Below, one piece after another: positions 1 to 8,651 of a stretch of 64,000 bases of DNA. Within the stretch, counting starts at the first letter, position 1, and the number at the start of each line of letters is the position of its first letter. Source of the stretch: Bacillus sp. X1(2014) (GTDB lineage: Bacteria > Bacillota > Bacilli > Bacillales_B > DSM-18226). The translations under genes were made by a program, and so were the position numbers. Under the pieces are notes generated by a model, which was not told the DNA's origin, did not search any database, and was given only the letters and a program-made list of their open reading frames with translations. The stretch covers positions 62,001 to 126,000 of the forward strand of contig NZ_VEED01000014.1 in assembly GCF_007678255.1 (NCBI RefSeq), in the 5' to 3' direction.

Positions 1-111
1 ACTACACATGAGCAAGCCAGTGACACCTTTACTGAAGGTGAAATTGGAGCGGTCATTGATGATGTGAACGGTAAGGATATACCAATACCGCAAAAAGGCT
101 ACGATAAATAA
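1..111 (+). CDS. C-terminal end of a small YozQ-like (DUF4025) protein, partial
   Basis: The window opens inside a plus-strand reading frame of 36 codons ending in TAA. The tail is hydrophilic (THEQASDTFTEGEIG..., ending IPIPQKGYDK) and resembles my memory of the short YozQ/DUF4025 family of spore formers, whose function is unknown. The 5' part lies outside the window, so length and start cannot be judged. A strong hairpin terminator follows directly. The family call is from recall only. Confidence 0.45.
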   Translation, partial: TTHEQASDTFTEGEIGAVIDDVNGKDIPIPQKGYDK

Positions 112-117
112 AAAATC

Positions 118-159
118 AGAGAAAACAGCTCTCGCTATGGAAGCTGTTTTCTCTTTTTA
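118..159. terminator. Bidirectional rho-independent terminator
   Basis: A 13-bp perfect stem (AGAGAAAACAGCT with AGCTGTTTTCTCT) is followed by a T-run on the plus strand and is preceded by A-rich sequence that gives T's on the minus strand. It lies between the convergent YozQ-like gene and yteA. Confidence 0.85.
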
Positions 160-167
160 TGTCCTCA

Positions 168-923
168 TTATTTATCATCATCAACGTAAGGATCGTGTTC
201 AAAGGCGGGTAAATCACCAAAACTGGTCATGATGCCTTCCTCATCAAGGGCATCTTCGTAACTTTCATGCTGCGGATTTGGATAAACCTTGATATTATTT
301 CCATACATGTCATTTCCAACAAAATTTTCATAGTCCTCGACATAGCTAATGTTTTCGTCTGCTTCAGTATAGATATCACTATAACTATCCTGTGGAAAGG
401 CTAAATCGGAAGGAGTCTCGGATGTGCCCCACGCGGCAACAGTCTGCCAAGAATCCTCTGCATCAAAAGCAACGTTCTCGTCTTTTTCGTCCATATCAAA
501 CTTACCAAAGGGAGGCATCAAAACGCCTTCTTCCACAGGGCGCTTGTGAGAAGTCACCTGATCAGGGCTGTGCTCAATACAATAGGTTGTATTTGGCAAT
601 GCCTGTAATCGTTCTAAAGGAATTTCTTTTCCGCATACTTCGCAGTTTCCATACGTGCCATTTTCCATTGCTTCTAATGCGTGATCTATATTTCTAATTT
701 CAAATTGATAATGTTCATTTAAAGCAATATCTTTCTCCCGCTCATATAATTCTGTTCCTTCGTCTGCAGGGTGGTTATCATAGCTGGATAACTCTCCCAT
801 TGACTCGTGAAAATGACCTCTTTCTAAACCAAAATGGTCATTTTGTTCGATATGTTCTTTTACCTCACTCTTTTCTTTTAACAATTGTAAACGTAACTCA
901 GCTAACTGCTGTGTTGATAACAT
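168..923 (-). CDS. yteA: YteA, DksA/TraR-type zinc-finger sporulation protein
   Basis: This predicted cytoplasmic protein of 251 residues has a coiled-coil-like N-terminus and a DksA/TraR-type finger near residues 94-118. The finger spacing is CX2CX17CX2H, so the fourth ligand is His instead of Cys. An acidic C-terminal half follows. The family (yteA, TraR/DksA C4 type) is associated with sporulation in Bacillus; its exact role is not known. The start was moved to the ATG at 923 because AAAGGGG lies 8 nt upstream; the longer frame would begin before this site. It ends against the terminator shared with the upstream gene. Confidence 0.85.
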   Translation of the reverse strand: MLSTQQLAELRLQLLKEKSEVKEHIEQNDHFGLERGHFHESMGELSSYDNHPADEGTELYEREKDIALNEHYQFEIRNIDHALEAMENGTYGNCEVCGKEIPLERLQALPNTTYCIEHSPDQVTSHKRPVEEGVLMPPFGKFDMDEKDENVAFDAEDSWQTVAAWGTSETPSDLAFPQDSYSDIYTEADENISYVEDYENFVGNDMYGNNIKVYPNPQHESYEDALDEEGIMTSFGDLPAFEHDPYVDDDK

Positions 924-1153
924 ATGATAAACCCCTTTCAATGAAAAGCGCTAAGTATCTTGCTCCATCTATTTCACCTTTATATTTATTGTTTTTATCT
1001 TTCTCTTCTATTTTCATTTTTTTCGTGGTTGATTATGTAATGAAAATTTAATTCCATCAAAAACCTAACTGCAGGATTGTTCATTAACTGAATAAGAAAT
1101 GGACAGGAGTGTATCTTAAGATATATCCAAACTAGGAGAAATGAGGCGATTAT

Positions 1154-1315
1154 GTGGTTAATGAAAACTTTGACAAATTTAGACAGGAGCAAAAGGAACA
1201 TCAATCAACTTATTTAGGCGGAAACAGAAACCAAAAACCCGGGCTTAATGATGCAGAATATAATAATCAAGATAATACCGACAAATCACCAGGAGCGACC
1301 GGTAGAGATATTTAG
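1154..1315 (+). CDS. Small hydrophilic protein of unknown function (53 aa)
   Basis: A short frame starts with GTG after a GAGG site 7 nt upstream and ends with TAG. The 53-residue product is very polar (rich in Asn, Gln, Asp, Lys; contains STYLGG and ends TGRDI) and has no membrane segment or cysteine. It lies 18 nt upstream of the amino-acid permease start and in the same direction, so the two may be cotranscribed. I do not recognise the family. Low-complexity polar small proteins of this kind are common in spore formers, but nothing here proves a spore role. Confidence 0.6.
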   Translation: MVNENFDKFRQEQKEHQSTYLGGNRNQKPGLNDAEYNNQDNTDKSPGATGRDI

Positions 1316-1333
1316 AGAAAAAGGAGGATTTCG

Positions 1334-2689
1334 ATGAGTAAATCCAATTCCGGCGGGAATGAGAAGAGCGACATGAAATGGTGGCAGCTTTCTTTGTTTG
1401 GCGTGGGCTGTACGATAGGAACAGGTTTCTTCCTTGGCTCAGGCTTAGCAATTAAAATGACAGGTCCATCGATCTTAGTTGCCTTTATGATTGCTGCCCT
1501 TGGGACATATTTCGTCTATGATGCTTTATCCAAAATGACGTCCCAAGAACCCTTACAAGGCGGGTTTCGGTCGTATGCGAAGAAAGCCTATGGCAGGTGG
1601 GCCGGATTCAGCAGCGGTTGGGTCTACTGGTCATCAGAAGTGTTAATTATGGGAAGTCAAATGACGGCGCTTTCGATTTTTTCCCAATTCTGGCTTCCCA
1701 AAATCCCCTTATGGATATTTGCTACTATTTACGCAGTTTTAGGACTAGTAGTGATTTTAATTGGAGTAAAGGTCTTAAATAAGCTCGAAAATATACTTGC
1801 AGTCTTAAAAATCTCAGCGATATTAATGTTTATTGTAATTGCATTTCTCGCTATTTTTGGGGTGATCGATGGTGATCGTCCTATTCAGTATCCGAATACC
1901 CAAAAAGAAATCATGCCCCATGGCCTGAAAGGCTTGTGGTCAGCAGTCATTTTTGCATTCTATGCTTTCGGGGGCATTGAAATTCTTGGATTAATGGCCA
2001 CCAATTTAAAGGATCCCAAGGAAGCACCAAAAGCAGGAAAAGTCATGTTATTTACACTTATGGTTATCTATGTAGTATCGATTGGTCTTGCTGTCATTAT
2101 TGTTCCTTGGAATCATTTTAACACTAAGGAGAGTACCTTTGTTGTCGCTTTAAATGCATACCATCTTTCCTTTGTTCCTCATTTTTTTAATGCAACATTA
2201 ATTATTGCTGGATTTTCAACAATGACTGCATCTCTTTATGGTGTAACCAGCGTGCTCGTTACTCTTGGGGAAGAGGGTGATGCACCTGCATGCTTTTCAA
2301 AACCCGGGAAATTAAAGGTCCCGCTGGCATCCCTGCTTATTACCATGTTAGGAATTTCTGCTTCGGTTGTTTCAGCCTTGGTTTTGCCTAATAAAATTTA
2401 TGAGTGGGTTACCACAGGTGCCGCCTTAATGCTCCTTTATAACTGGCTCTTTATTCTGGCTTCCTCTCGAAAAATTTTAGAGTTAAAGCTGAAGGAAAAA
2501 ATCATGTATTCCATTGGCGCCCTGTTTATTTTAATTGCCGTCAGCGGTACTCTTTTTCATGGAACAAGCAGACCAGGCTTTTTTATTAGCCTGGCCTTTC
2601 TTGGCATCATCGGAGTGATTACCTTATTCATGCAGTTAAAATGGAAAAAGTCGAAGAAAAAAGTGCTTAGCCCATGGCCTACTGCGTAG
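1334..2689 (+). CDS. APC-superfamily amino-acid permease
   Basis: This 451-residue integral membrane protein has about 12 hydrophobic segments and is expected to import an amino acid with a cation. The first segment carries the GCTIGTGFFLGSG motif typical of the amino acid/polyamine/organocation superfamily, and segment 6 carries FYAFGGIEILGL. AAAAAGGAGG precedes the ATG at a good distance. Substrate cannot be read from the sequence; closest remembered relatives are YbxG/YtnA/YdgF-type permeases of Bacillus. A terminator follows at once. Confidence 0.85.
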   Translation: MSKSNSGGNEKSDMKWWQLSLFGVGCTIGTGFFLGSGLAIKMTGPSILVAFMIAALGTYFVYDALSKMTSQEPLQGGFRSYAKKAYGRWAGFSSGWVYWSSEVLIMGSQMTALSIFSQFWLPKIPLWIFATIYAVLGLVVILIGVKVLNKLENILAVLKISAILMFIVIAFLAIFGVIDGDRPIQYPNTQKEIMPHGLKGLWSAVIFAFYAFGGIEILGLMATNLKDPKEAPKAGKVMLFTLMVIYVVSIGLAVIIVPWNHFNTKESTFVVALNAYHLSFVPHFFNATLIIAGFSTMTASLYGVTSVLVTLGEEGDAPACFSKPGKLKVPLASLLITMLGISASVVSALVLPNKIYEWVTTGAALMLLYNWLFILASSRKILELKLKEKIMYSIGALFILIAVSGTLFHGTSRPGFFISLAFLGIIGVITLFMQLKWKKSKKKVLSPWPTA

Positions 2690-2725
2690 AAAAAACCAGC
2701 GAGTTTCTTTTTTGCTGGTTTTTTT
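2690..2725. terminator. Bidirectional terminator between permease and LysE exporter
   Basis: AAAAAACCAGC pairs with GCTGGTTTTTT across a 13-nt loop. It separates two convergent genes; the exporter's stop codon lies just beside it. Confidence 0.85.
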
Positions 2726-2726
2726 G

Positions 2727-3353
2727 TTACACAAACAACACATTAAAAGCTTGCATTCCAAAATATATCCCAAAGCCAATCAATGAAAGACCGGACAGGC
2801 AAGATATACCTACTAGTAATCGGGGAGTTAAGAAATTACGAAAACTGCTTGATACACTTGCCATGGCAATATCCCAAATCAACAGCCCAATAAAAATCGC
2901 ACAGCTGTAGAGGACTAATTGAGTCGGATTTGAGGATGCAGCTGTTTTTGCAAGGACGGACCCATAAATCCCTAACCAAAATAGAATCGTTAAGGGATTA
3001 GAGATCGACATAAGAAATCCTGAGAAGAATGATTTTATCAGTGGTTCCTTCCCTCTGGATTGCTCTAAATTAATTTTACCCGCGTTCATGAATGTTTCTA
3101 TTCCTGTATACATCAGGACAAAACAGCCAAAAAACCAAAGAAACGTTTGCATAAATGCTGTTTCAAGAAACTGGACAACTCCTATATAAACTACAAGCAT
3201 ATATACGCCATCTGCAATAACAGCCCCGACTCCAATAAGCCACGAATTCATAAATCCATTCCTTATGCCTCTGTCAATCTGCGCTGCATTAATCGGACCA
3301 ATCGGGGCAGCCAGCGATAATCCTAAAAGGATATAGCTCAAAAATACATTCAT
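2727..3353 (-). CDS. LysE/RhtB-family amino-acid exporter
   Basis: This 208-residue membrane protein has about six hydrophobic segments. The N-terminal region contains the family's hallmark GLSLAAPIGPINAAQIDRG stretch, with the paired prolines typical of LysE/RhtB translocators that export basic or neutral amino acids. Length matches the family (about 205 residues). It is monocistronic between a shared 3' terminator and a 5' gap. Whether it exports lysine, threonine or homoserine lactone-like compounds cannot be told from sequence. Confidence 0.85.
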   Translation of the reverse strand: MNVFLSYILLGLSLAAPIGPINAAQIDRGIRNGFMNSWLIGVGAVIADGVYMLVVYIGVVQFLETAFMQTFLWFFGCFVLMYTGIETFMNAGKINLEQSRGKEPLIKSFFSGFLMSISNPLTILFWLGIYGSVLAKTAASSNPTQLVLYSCAIFIGLLIWDIAMASVSSSFRNFLTPRLLVGISCLSGLSLIGFGIYFGMQAFNVLFV

Positions 3354-3430
3354 CCATATCTCTCCCTAATAAATAAGTAGAAGCCTGTCTATAATTTTTA
3401 TTCAGAGAAATAGGTTTGTACCACTAAAAA

Positions 3431-3470
3431 ATAAAAAGAGCTTCCTTAACATCAAGGAAAACTCTCACAA
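3431..3470 (-). terminator. Terminator of the ykoS-ykoT-gtrA-like operon
   Basis: On the minus strand GAGAGTTTTCCTT and AAGGAAGCTCT form a stem with a small internal mismatch, followed by TTTTTATTTTTT. It lies downstream of the gtrA-like gene. Confidence 0.75.
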
Positions 3471-3507
3471 CTGATTTTATATAAATCAACAAAGTCAACG
3501 AAAGCAG

Positions 3508-3945
3508 CTATTCTTTAAAAACAAAAAACTTTTGTCCAAAATAATTAGCTATTGTATACAAAGTACTTCCTAATAGAACGGAGGCACTTTCCTTAATAGA
3601 AGTGCTAAGCAGATAATATTGACTTGTTAATTCGAATAATTTCTTACTACAGAAATAAGCTGAAAAATAACAAATAAGAATAAGCACCAAAAACCTTGGC
3701 ACACCTTCATGATAGGAAACATTGCTTTTAAACGTAAAAGTCCTATTTAATAAAAAGCTTACAGATGCCCCTATCGCATTTCCTGTTAATGTGGATGTCC
3801 AGTAGGATAAGCCCACAACGTAAAGAAGAAAGAATATACAACCTAAACCAATAAATGTGTTCGCAATACCCACAAGGAGAAAACGAACAAGCGAGCTAGT
3901 GGTTGGTTTCAGATATTTTTCTAAGTTCAAGATTATAAGATTCAT
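3508..3945 (-). CDS. GtrA-family membrane protein (putative lipid-linked sugar flippase)
   Basis: A 145-residue protein with four hydrophobic segments. It carries the family pattern FLLVGIANTFIG near the first segment and FLLNRTFTF in the second loop. GtrA proteins are thought to flip polyprenyl-phosphate-linked sugars across the membrane. The start overlaps the upstream glycosyltransferase by 50 nt, implying translational coupling. The ATG used here has only AGAGG almost touching it, so the true start may be a few codons later. Confidence 0.85.
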   Translation of the reverse strand: MNLIILNLEKYLKPTTSSLVRFLLVGIANTFIGLGCIFFLLYVVGLSYWTSTLTGNAIGASVSFLLNRTFTFKSNVSYHEGVPRFLVLILICYFSAYFCSKKLFELTSQYYLLSTSIKESASVLLGSTLYTIANYFGQKFFVFKE

Positions 3946-4936
3946 CCTCTACTGTTTGATTAAGTATCTGATTCCTAGGTTTCGGCAGACTAAAGGAATC
4001 AATATCAACAATATATTTTGGACGCTGCTTTGATTCTTTATAAATTTTTCCAATATATTCACCAATCAAGCCGATCGCAATTAACTGTAAGCCCCCAATA
4101 AGCCAAATCGAGGTAATAAGCGATGTCCAGCCCGTCTCAGTATCCCCAAAAAACTTTAGCGTTAAAAAATAGACTCCAAAGAATAGGCTCAAGAAAAAAG
4201 AAATCAGTCCCAATAATAATACAAAGCGAATTGGCGAAACAGAAAAGGAGGTAATTCCGTCAAAAGCAAAGGCAAGCATCTTTGTTACAGGATATTTCGT
4301 TTCCCCCGCTTGCCTTTCAAGCCTGTCATAATAAACTACATCCGAACGAAAGCCGAGGAGCGGAACAATCCCGCGTAAAAATAAATTGACTTCGCTAAAT
4401 CGTTCTAACTCATGTACTGCTCTTTTACTCATTAATCGGAAATCAGCATGATTATAAACGAGGTCAACACCCATCTTTTCCATGATTTTATAAAATCCGA
4501 TGGCAGTAGATCGTTTAAAGAGAGTATCTGTATTACGTCTCTTCCGCACACCGTAAACAATTTCATACCCTTCATGAAACTTCTGTAAAAACTGACGAAT
4601 TACTTTGATATCATCCTGTAAATCGGCATCAATGGATACAATGCAATCAGAATGATCCTTTGCTGTATATAAACCTGCAAGTAATGCATTTTGGTGACCT
4701 ACATTTTTAGATAACTTTAAGCCCCGAACAAATTCATTCCTTAATCCTTCTTTATATATCATTTCCCATGTATGATCCTGACTTCCGTCATCGACAAACA
4801 AGATTTTGCTTTGTTTCGAAACAAACCTATCGGAAATAAGTTCTTCCAACAAATATTGAAGCTGCAATATGGTTACAGGTAAAACCTCCTCCTCGTTATA
4901 GCAAGGCACAACAATTGTAAGAACTGGTTCCATCAT
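3896..4936 (-). CDS. ykoT: Polyprenyl-phosphate glycosyltransferase, GT2 family (YkoT/CsbB-like)
   Basis: A 346-residue protein with a GT-A catalytic domain: VPCYNEEE near residue 10, FVDDGS near 47-52 and the SIDADLQDD metal/sugar-nucleotide site at 101-109. Two C-terminal transmembrane hairpin segments (about 235-300) match the DPM1/GtrB/CsbB class, which transfers a sugar from a nucleotide donor to a polyprenyl phosphate on the cytoplasmic face. It is the middle gene of three, between a GT-C-like protein and a GtrA flippase, which fits a complete glycosylation pathway. The start could also be the second ATG. Confidence 0.87.
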   Translation of the reverse strand: MMEPVLTIVVPCYNEEEVLPVTILQLQYLLEELISDRFVSKQSKILFVDDGSQDHTWEMIYKEGLRNEFVRGLKLSKNVGHQNALLAGLYTAKDHSDCIVSIDADLQDDIKVIRQFLQKFHEGYEIVYGVRKRRNTDTLFKRSTAIGFYKIMEKMGVDLVYNHADFRLMSKRAVHELERFSEVNLFLRGIVPLLGFRSDVVYYDRLERQAGETKYPVTKMLAFAFDGITSFSVSPIRFVLLLGLISFFLSLFFGVYFLTLKFFGDTETGWTSLITSIWLIGGLQLIAIGLIGEYIGKIYKESKQRPKYIVDIDSFSLPKPRNQILNQTVEDESYNLELRKISETNH

Positions 4937-4955
4937 CTAATTAAAACCCCACTGT

Positions 4956-6632
4956 CTACAATGTCTTATATAAAAAAATTTTCCATGCTGATGTTTTCGA
5001 TTCGAATACTTTAAGATACACTAATTGATTTTCCTTGGGTTTATCGATAGGCAGAGCCGAAAAAATATAGCGGCCGCCCATTTCTTTAAAAACATCCGTA
5101 TTCAATTCTAAATTCTTCAAATGTTGTTTAGAATCTTTTTTGATCATATAATGTTTTCCAAGTTGAGCGGTAAAAATGTAACAACGACCGCCCCATTTAT
5201 TAAAATATTTGCGTACCTTTTTATTTTTCGCCAATTCCTTCTCAATTATTTTTCTAAACTGATGTTTATAGGCTAATGGATAAAAATTATTATAGGTATC
5301 TAACGTGTAGAACCCGTTATATTGAGAGATTGCGGGGTGTATTCCTATACTGGCCACTCGATATTCTTCCTTTGGAAGTTCGATATACTCCTCAATTTCC
5401 CGAAACAAATCCACAGCAAAAAATTCTTTGACAGTGGGCTTTTCTCGATAAATGACTTCATCATTAAACAACCCTAATAAGAGGAGCTGCAAGATGGCAA
5501 AACACTTAGCCGTCCTAGCCCATTTCTTTCCTTGAAGCGAAAGGATTTTTAATGCAAGAGCAAAGCCTACATAGATCACCAACGGTCGTAAAAAGTGATA
5601 CCGGGCGAAATTAAAGGTACCCAGAAAATGGAACCTCTTGACCAAAGGCATCCATCCTTCATAAAACCAAAAAGCATACCAAATCGATAACAAAATATTT
5701 AAAATGAATAAAAATACAAATATCTTTTCCTGCTTCCAAAGCTTTTTCATGTAGACAAGATAAATAGCAATAAAGGTTGGGGGTAAGATAAATAAATTAT
5801 GAACCGTCATCACATGGGTGTGTCCTAGCAGATAATTTTTTAAAACAAGTCTTAACGATCTCCAAAAAGGGAGGGTTGCATAAATATTTTCATCCCGACT
5901 ATTTGGGTCATCTATTACTAGAAACGAAAAAATGAGTCGATATTCAACCAACATAAAAATCAATGTCATATAAACTATTGCTATTAAAAAACGAAGGTTC
6001 CATCCCTTCCCTCTAAAATAATCGGTTAACCATAAGCCACCCATAGCCGTTAAGAAAAAGAAAAAGCCTAAAACAATACTTGCATAAAAAGGTAATAGAG
6101 TGAGCACCAGATATTCCTTCCATGCTCCCTCACCGTTGCGAATGTTAAGGAATGCCCAAAGTGCAAGCGGCATCCCCATCGTACTCAGCATCCCTGACGG
6201 CCAAAACGGCGTAAGGGCAAAGGCGAGAGCGGTTGCAATTTGTAAAAACAGCCACTTTTCACCAGGTAAAAAGTGTTTTTTTAGGAGCCAATACATTCCA
6301 AAAAATGCTACTATTCTTGTCAGGGCTTGGCTTAAACCATACGCTATCATCGTTGGGAAAAGGGCGTAGAGCCAAACAATGATACTGTATTCTGTTCCAA
6401 AAGCATTTCTCGATAATTGCCCATTTATTATTTGGGGAATGGTTGCATTAACAGAGCCGAACATTTCTCCACTTCTAGCTAAAACCTTATACCAAGCCAG
6501 GTTCGAATCCAGATTATCATGGACTCTTATATGCGCATTTTCCTGTAGAATAAATAGTGGAGAAAGATAGGTCACTATAACAAGCAAAGCAAAGAGGATG
6601 AATCTCTGATCTTTTTGGATTTTAATTCGCAC
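4956..6632 (-). CDS. ykoS: Large membrane protein, GT-C-like (YkoS-like, DUF6044)
   Basis: A protein of 558 residues with about ten to twelve hydrophobic segments and a soluble C-terminal third. An acidic pair and conserved Asn-Leu (HDNLDSNL) stand in the first extracytoplasmic loop, as in GT-C glycosyltransferases that use lipid-linked sugars. It precedes a YkoT-like enzyme, as ykoS does in B. subtilis. The TTG that gives the longest frame is poor; the GTG at 6632 has GAGGTG 6 nt upstream and is preferred. The glycosylated target (teichoic acid, protein or other) is unknown. Confidence 0.7.
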   Translation of the reverse strand: MRIKIQKDQRFILFALLVIVTYLSPLFILQENAHIRVHDNLDSNLAWYKVLARSGEMFGSVNATIPQIINGQLSRNAFGTEYSIIVWLYALFPTMIAYGLSQALTRIVAFFGMYWLLKKHFLPGEKWLFLQIATALAFALTPFWPSGMLSTMGMPLALWAFLNIRNGEGAWKEYLVLTLLPFYASIVLGFFFFLTAMGGLWLTDYFRGKGWNLRFLIAIVYMTLIFMLVEYRLIFSFLVIDDPNSRDENIYATLPFWRSLRLVLKNYLLGHTHVMTVHNLFILPPTFIAIYLVYMKKLWKQEKIFVFLFILNILLSIWYAFWFYEGWMPLVKRFHFLGTFNFARYHFLRPLVIYVGFALALKILSLQGKKWARTAKCFAILQLLLLGLFNDEVIYREKPTVKEFFAVDLFREIEEYIELPKEEYRVASIGIHPAISQYNGFYTLDTYNNFYPLAYKHQFRKIIEKELAKNKKVRKYFNKWGGRCYIFTAQLGKHYMIKKDSKQHLKNLELNTDVFKEMGGRYIFSALPIDKPKENQLVYLKVFESKTSAWKIFLYKTL

Positions 6633-6749
6633 TTTCTTCACCTCATAGGTCAAGACTTAATAACGGGCAATTCCGTTATAAATTTTGCATTTATAGGAAA
6701 TTTATTCTCTCTTTTTTACAGAGGATTTTTGGAATTTTATATATACAAA

Positions 6750-6782
6750 AAATAACCTTCCGAAACAACGGAAGGTTTTATT
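6750..6782 (-). terminator. Terminator of the Spo0E-like gene
   Basis: AACCTTCCG and CGGAAGGTT form a 9-bp stem, with ATTTTTTG following on the minus strand. Confidence 0.8.
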
Positions 6783-6794
6783 GTGTGTCCTACA

Positions 6795-6956
6795 TTATCG
6801 TTTTCCAAAATTATCATAGACATTTAATAGAGAATCGAGCTTCTGACTGCATTGGACTACATTAGGATTAGAGTAACCGTAACGATGCGCTAATTCAACC
6901 ATTTCAACCCTTGTTTTTTCAATATTTGATAATAGCGTGTTTAAACTAGTCCCCAT
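6795..6956 (-). CDS. Spo0E-like aspartyl-phosphate phosphatase
   Basis: A 53-residue protein preceded by AGAGGG 10 nt before the ATG. It has the two-helix pattern of the Spo0E family with the signature SQKLDSLLN at residues 37-45, where the SQxLD core contacts the response regulator. Family members remove the phosphate from Spo0A-P and so hold back sporulation. It is monocistronic with its own terminator. Which phosphorelay partner it acts on is not visible; related members (YnzD, YisI, Spo0E) all target Spo0A. Confidence 0.88.
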   Translation of the reverse strand: MGTSLNTLLSNIEKTRVEMVELAHRYGYSNPNVVQCSQKLDSLLNVYDNFGKR

Positions 6957-7079
6957 GAAACTAACCCTCTTCCTATGATGTAACTATATTAATGGTAGTA
7001 ACCATAATTTAAAAGTTTTGGGCATTAAAAACAAGTAGCTTTGAGAAAAATATAAGAATCTTTTGTGAACATTGTCCTA

Positions 7080-7108
7080 TTGTCAAAATCATCAATTGGT
7101 CCTATTAG
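7080..7108 (+). promoter_or_regulatory. Candidate sigma-A promoter of yugO
   Basis: TTGTCA and TATTAG are separated by exactly 17 nt, about 90 nt upstream of the yugO start. Both boxes match the consensus only partly. Confidence 0.4.
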
Positions 7109-7197
7109 ATTGCTTCATTTTCGTCAATAATAGAATTAACTGTTTAAGCACCTAATCTCAGTGATGGAGCTAAAGACACAAGAAAGAGGTGACGATT

Positions 7198-8184
7198 ATG
7201 CCAAACAGAGTGTATATCAGTTTCTTACGTTTGCCGCTCCTCGTCCGAATTCTATTAATGGCATTGCTTGTGTTTCTCTCATTTGGAATATCTATTCACT
7301 TTTTAGAACCAGCCACTTTTCCCACCATTTTTGATGGCATCTGGTGGGCCATTATTACTGCATCAACAGTAGGATATGGCGATTATGTCCCACACTCCTT
7401 CTTAGGCAGACTAACCGCATTAATCCTTATCCTATTCGGTGTTGCATTTGTTTCTTCCTATTTTGGAACATTGGCCGCAGCTGCCGTTACAAAACAAGAT
7501 GCCCTGTCCGAAGGGAGAATTCCTTATAAAGGTGAAGGTCATATTATCATTATCGGCTGGAATGAACGATCGAAAGAGTTAATTAGTAAGCTTACAACCG
7601 CAAAATATCAACAAATGATAGTATTAATTGACGAAACGCTTGAAGCAAACCCAGTAAAGTCAAGGTTTGTGCACTTTATCCAAGGGAAAGGTCATGTAGA
7701 TGACACCATCGTTAAAAGTGATATCAAGAATGCGGAGAAGGTACTAATTACTGCAGATCGAGGAAACGATGAACTGCAGGCAGATATGAATAGCATTCTT
7801 ACTCTGCTCACTATTAAAGGAATATGCGCACAAGTAAAATGCATCGTTGAAATATTAACGAGAGAGCAAGTAATAAATGCTTATCGAGCCGGTGCCGATG
7901 AAGTGATTCAATCAAATAAATTGACAAGCGTCTTTATGGTAAATAGTCTGCACTCAAATGGGGATGGACTGTTGTCAAATGTCGTCCATGAGTTACAGGA
8001 AAGTAGATTGTCATCCTATATAGTGGAGGAACCTGAAATTGGCAAGCCATTCAGCGATGTATGTCATTTATTCTTAAAAAAAGGCTACCTCCTAATTGGC
8101 ATTCAAAGAGGGGAGGATACATTACTGAATCCATCCCACTCAATGTCTATTGAAGAGAATGACCAATTATTAATTTTTAAATAG
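7198..8184 (+). CDS. yugO: YugO potassium channel with RCK domain
   Basis: The 328-residue protein (equal to the B. subtilis length) has two transmembrane helices around a pore loop with the K+ selectivity filter TVGYGD at residues 57-62. A Rossmann-type RCK domain follows (HIIIIGWNERS near 115) and a TrkA-C-like tail ends the protein. In B. subtilis YugO releases K+ and carries electrical signals in biofilms. The start is the ATG with AGAGGTGA 5 nt upstream, not the GTG nine bases before it. It is convergent with yugN with only one base between stop codons. Confidence 0.92.
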   Translation: MPNRVYISFLRLPLLVRILLMALLVFLSFGISIHFLEPATFPTIFDGIWWAIITASTVGYGDYVPHSFLGRLTALILILFGVAFVSSYFGTLAAAAVTKQDALSEGRIPYKGEGHIIIIGWNERSKELISKLTTAKYQQMIVLIDETLEANPVKSRFVHFIQGKGHVDDTIVKSDIKNAEKVLITADRGNDELQADMNSILTLLTIKGICAQVKCIVEILTREQVINAYRAGADEVIQSNKLTSVFMVNSLHSNGDGLLSNVVHELQESRLSSYIVEEPEIGKPFSDVCHLFLKKGYLLIGIQRGEDTLLNPSHSMSIEENDQLLIFK

Positions 8185-8185
8185 C

Positions 8186-8593
8186 TTAATCTTGAAGGAG
8201 AAGCATTTCCAATTCCTGTACCAGCGCTGTTCCAGATTCTCTATACTTCTCGGGAATGCTCGCATCCTTATCAACAGGTTCCTGAAATTGATTTATGGTC
8301 CCTGAAAAGGTTCCTGTGCTTCCTTCGTCATCAAGCCCTGCTTCATATTTATGGGACAAGAGAAATGGTCTTCCTAGCCTAACCGTACAATTGTTATCAT
8401 CTAGCTGCCCATCAACGGCTTGAAATGGCACCCGCACGAATTGGTAGCCATCCTGATCATCAAGTTTATAGTCAAAGGCACCATGGTCATAATCCCAGTT
8501 TCCGCCAATCGAATAGCCGATTGGTTTTAATTTTTGTTCAAGTTCGTATAAGTCAAACTGTTTTCCTTCTACTTTCGATGGTAACTCAATCAT
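8186..8593 (-). CDS. yugN: YugN-like family protein
   Basis: A soluble protein of 135 residues without membrane segments or obvious catalytic residues. It has GYSIGGNWDYDHG and a following FDYKLDD stretch that I associate with the YugN family, which is of unknown function. Its position between yugO and pgi agrees with B. subtilis. The upstream-most frame begins at 8635, but AGGGGG lies 9 nt before the ATG at 8593, which also gives the usual family length. Confidence 0.85.
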   Translation of the reverse strand: MIELPSKVEGKQFDLYELEQKLKPIGYSIGGNWDYDHGAFDYKLDDQDGYQFVRVPFQAVDGQLDDNNCTVRLGRPFLLSHKYEAGLDDEGSTGTFSGTINQFQEPVDKDASIPEKYRESGTALVQELEMLLLQD

Positions 8594-8651
8594 CAACATT
8601 AACCCCCTAATTTTCGATACCATTAGTTTCTCCAAATCAAATCATTTTAAT

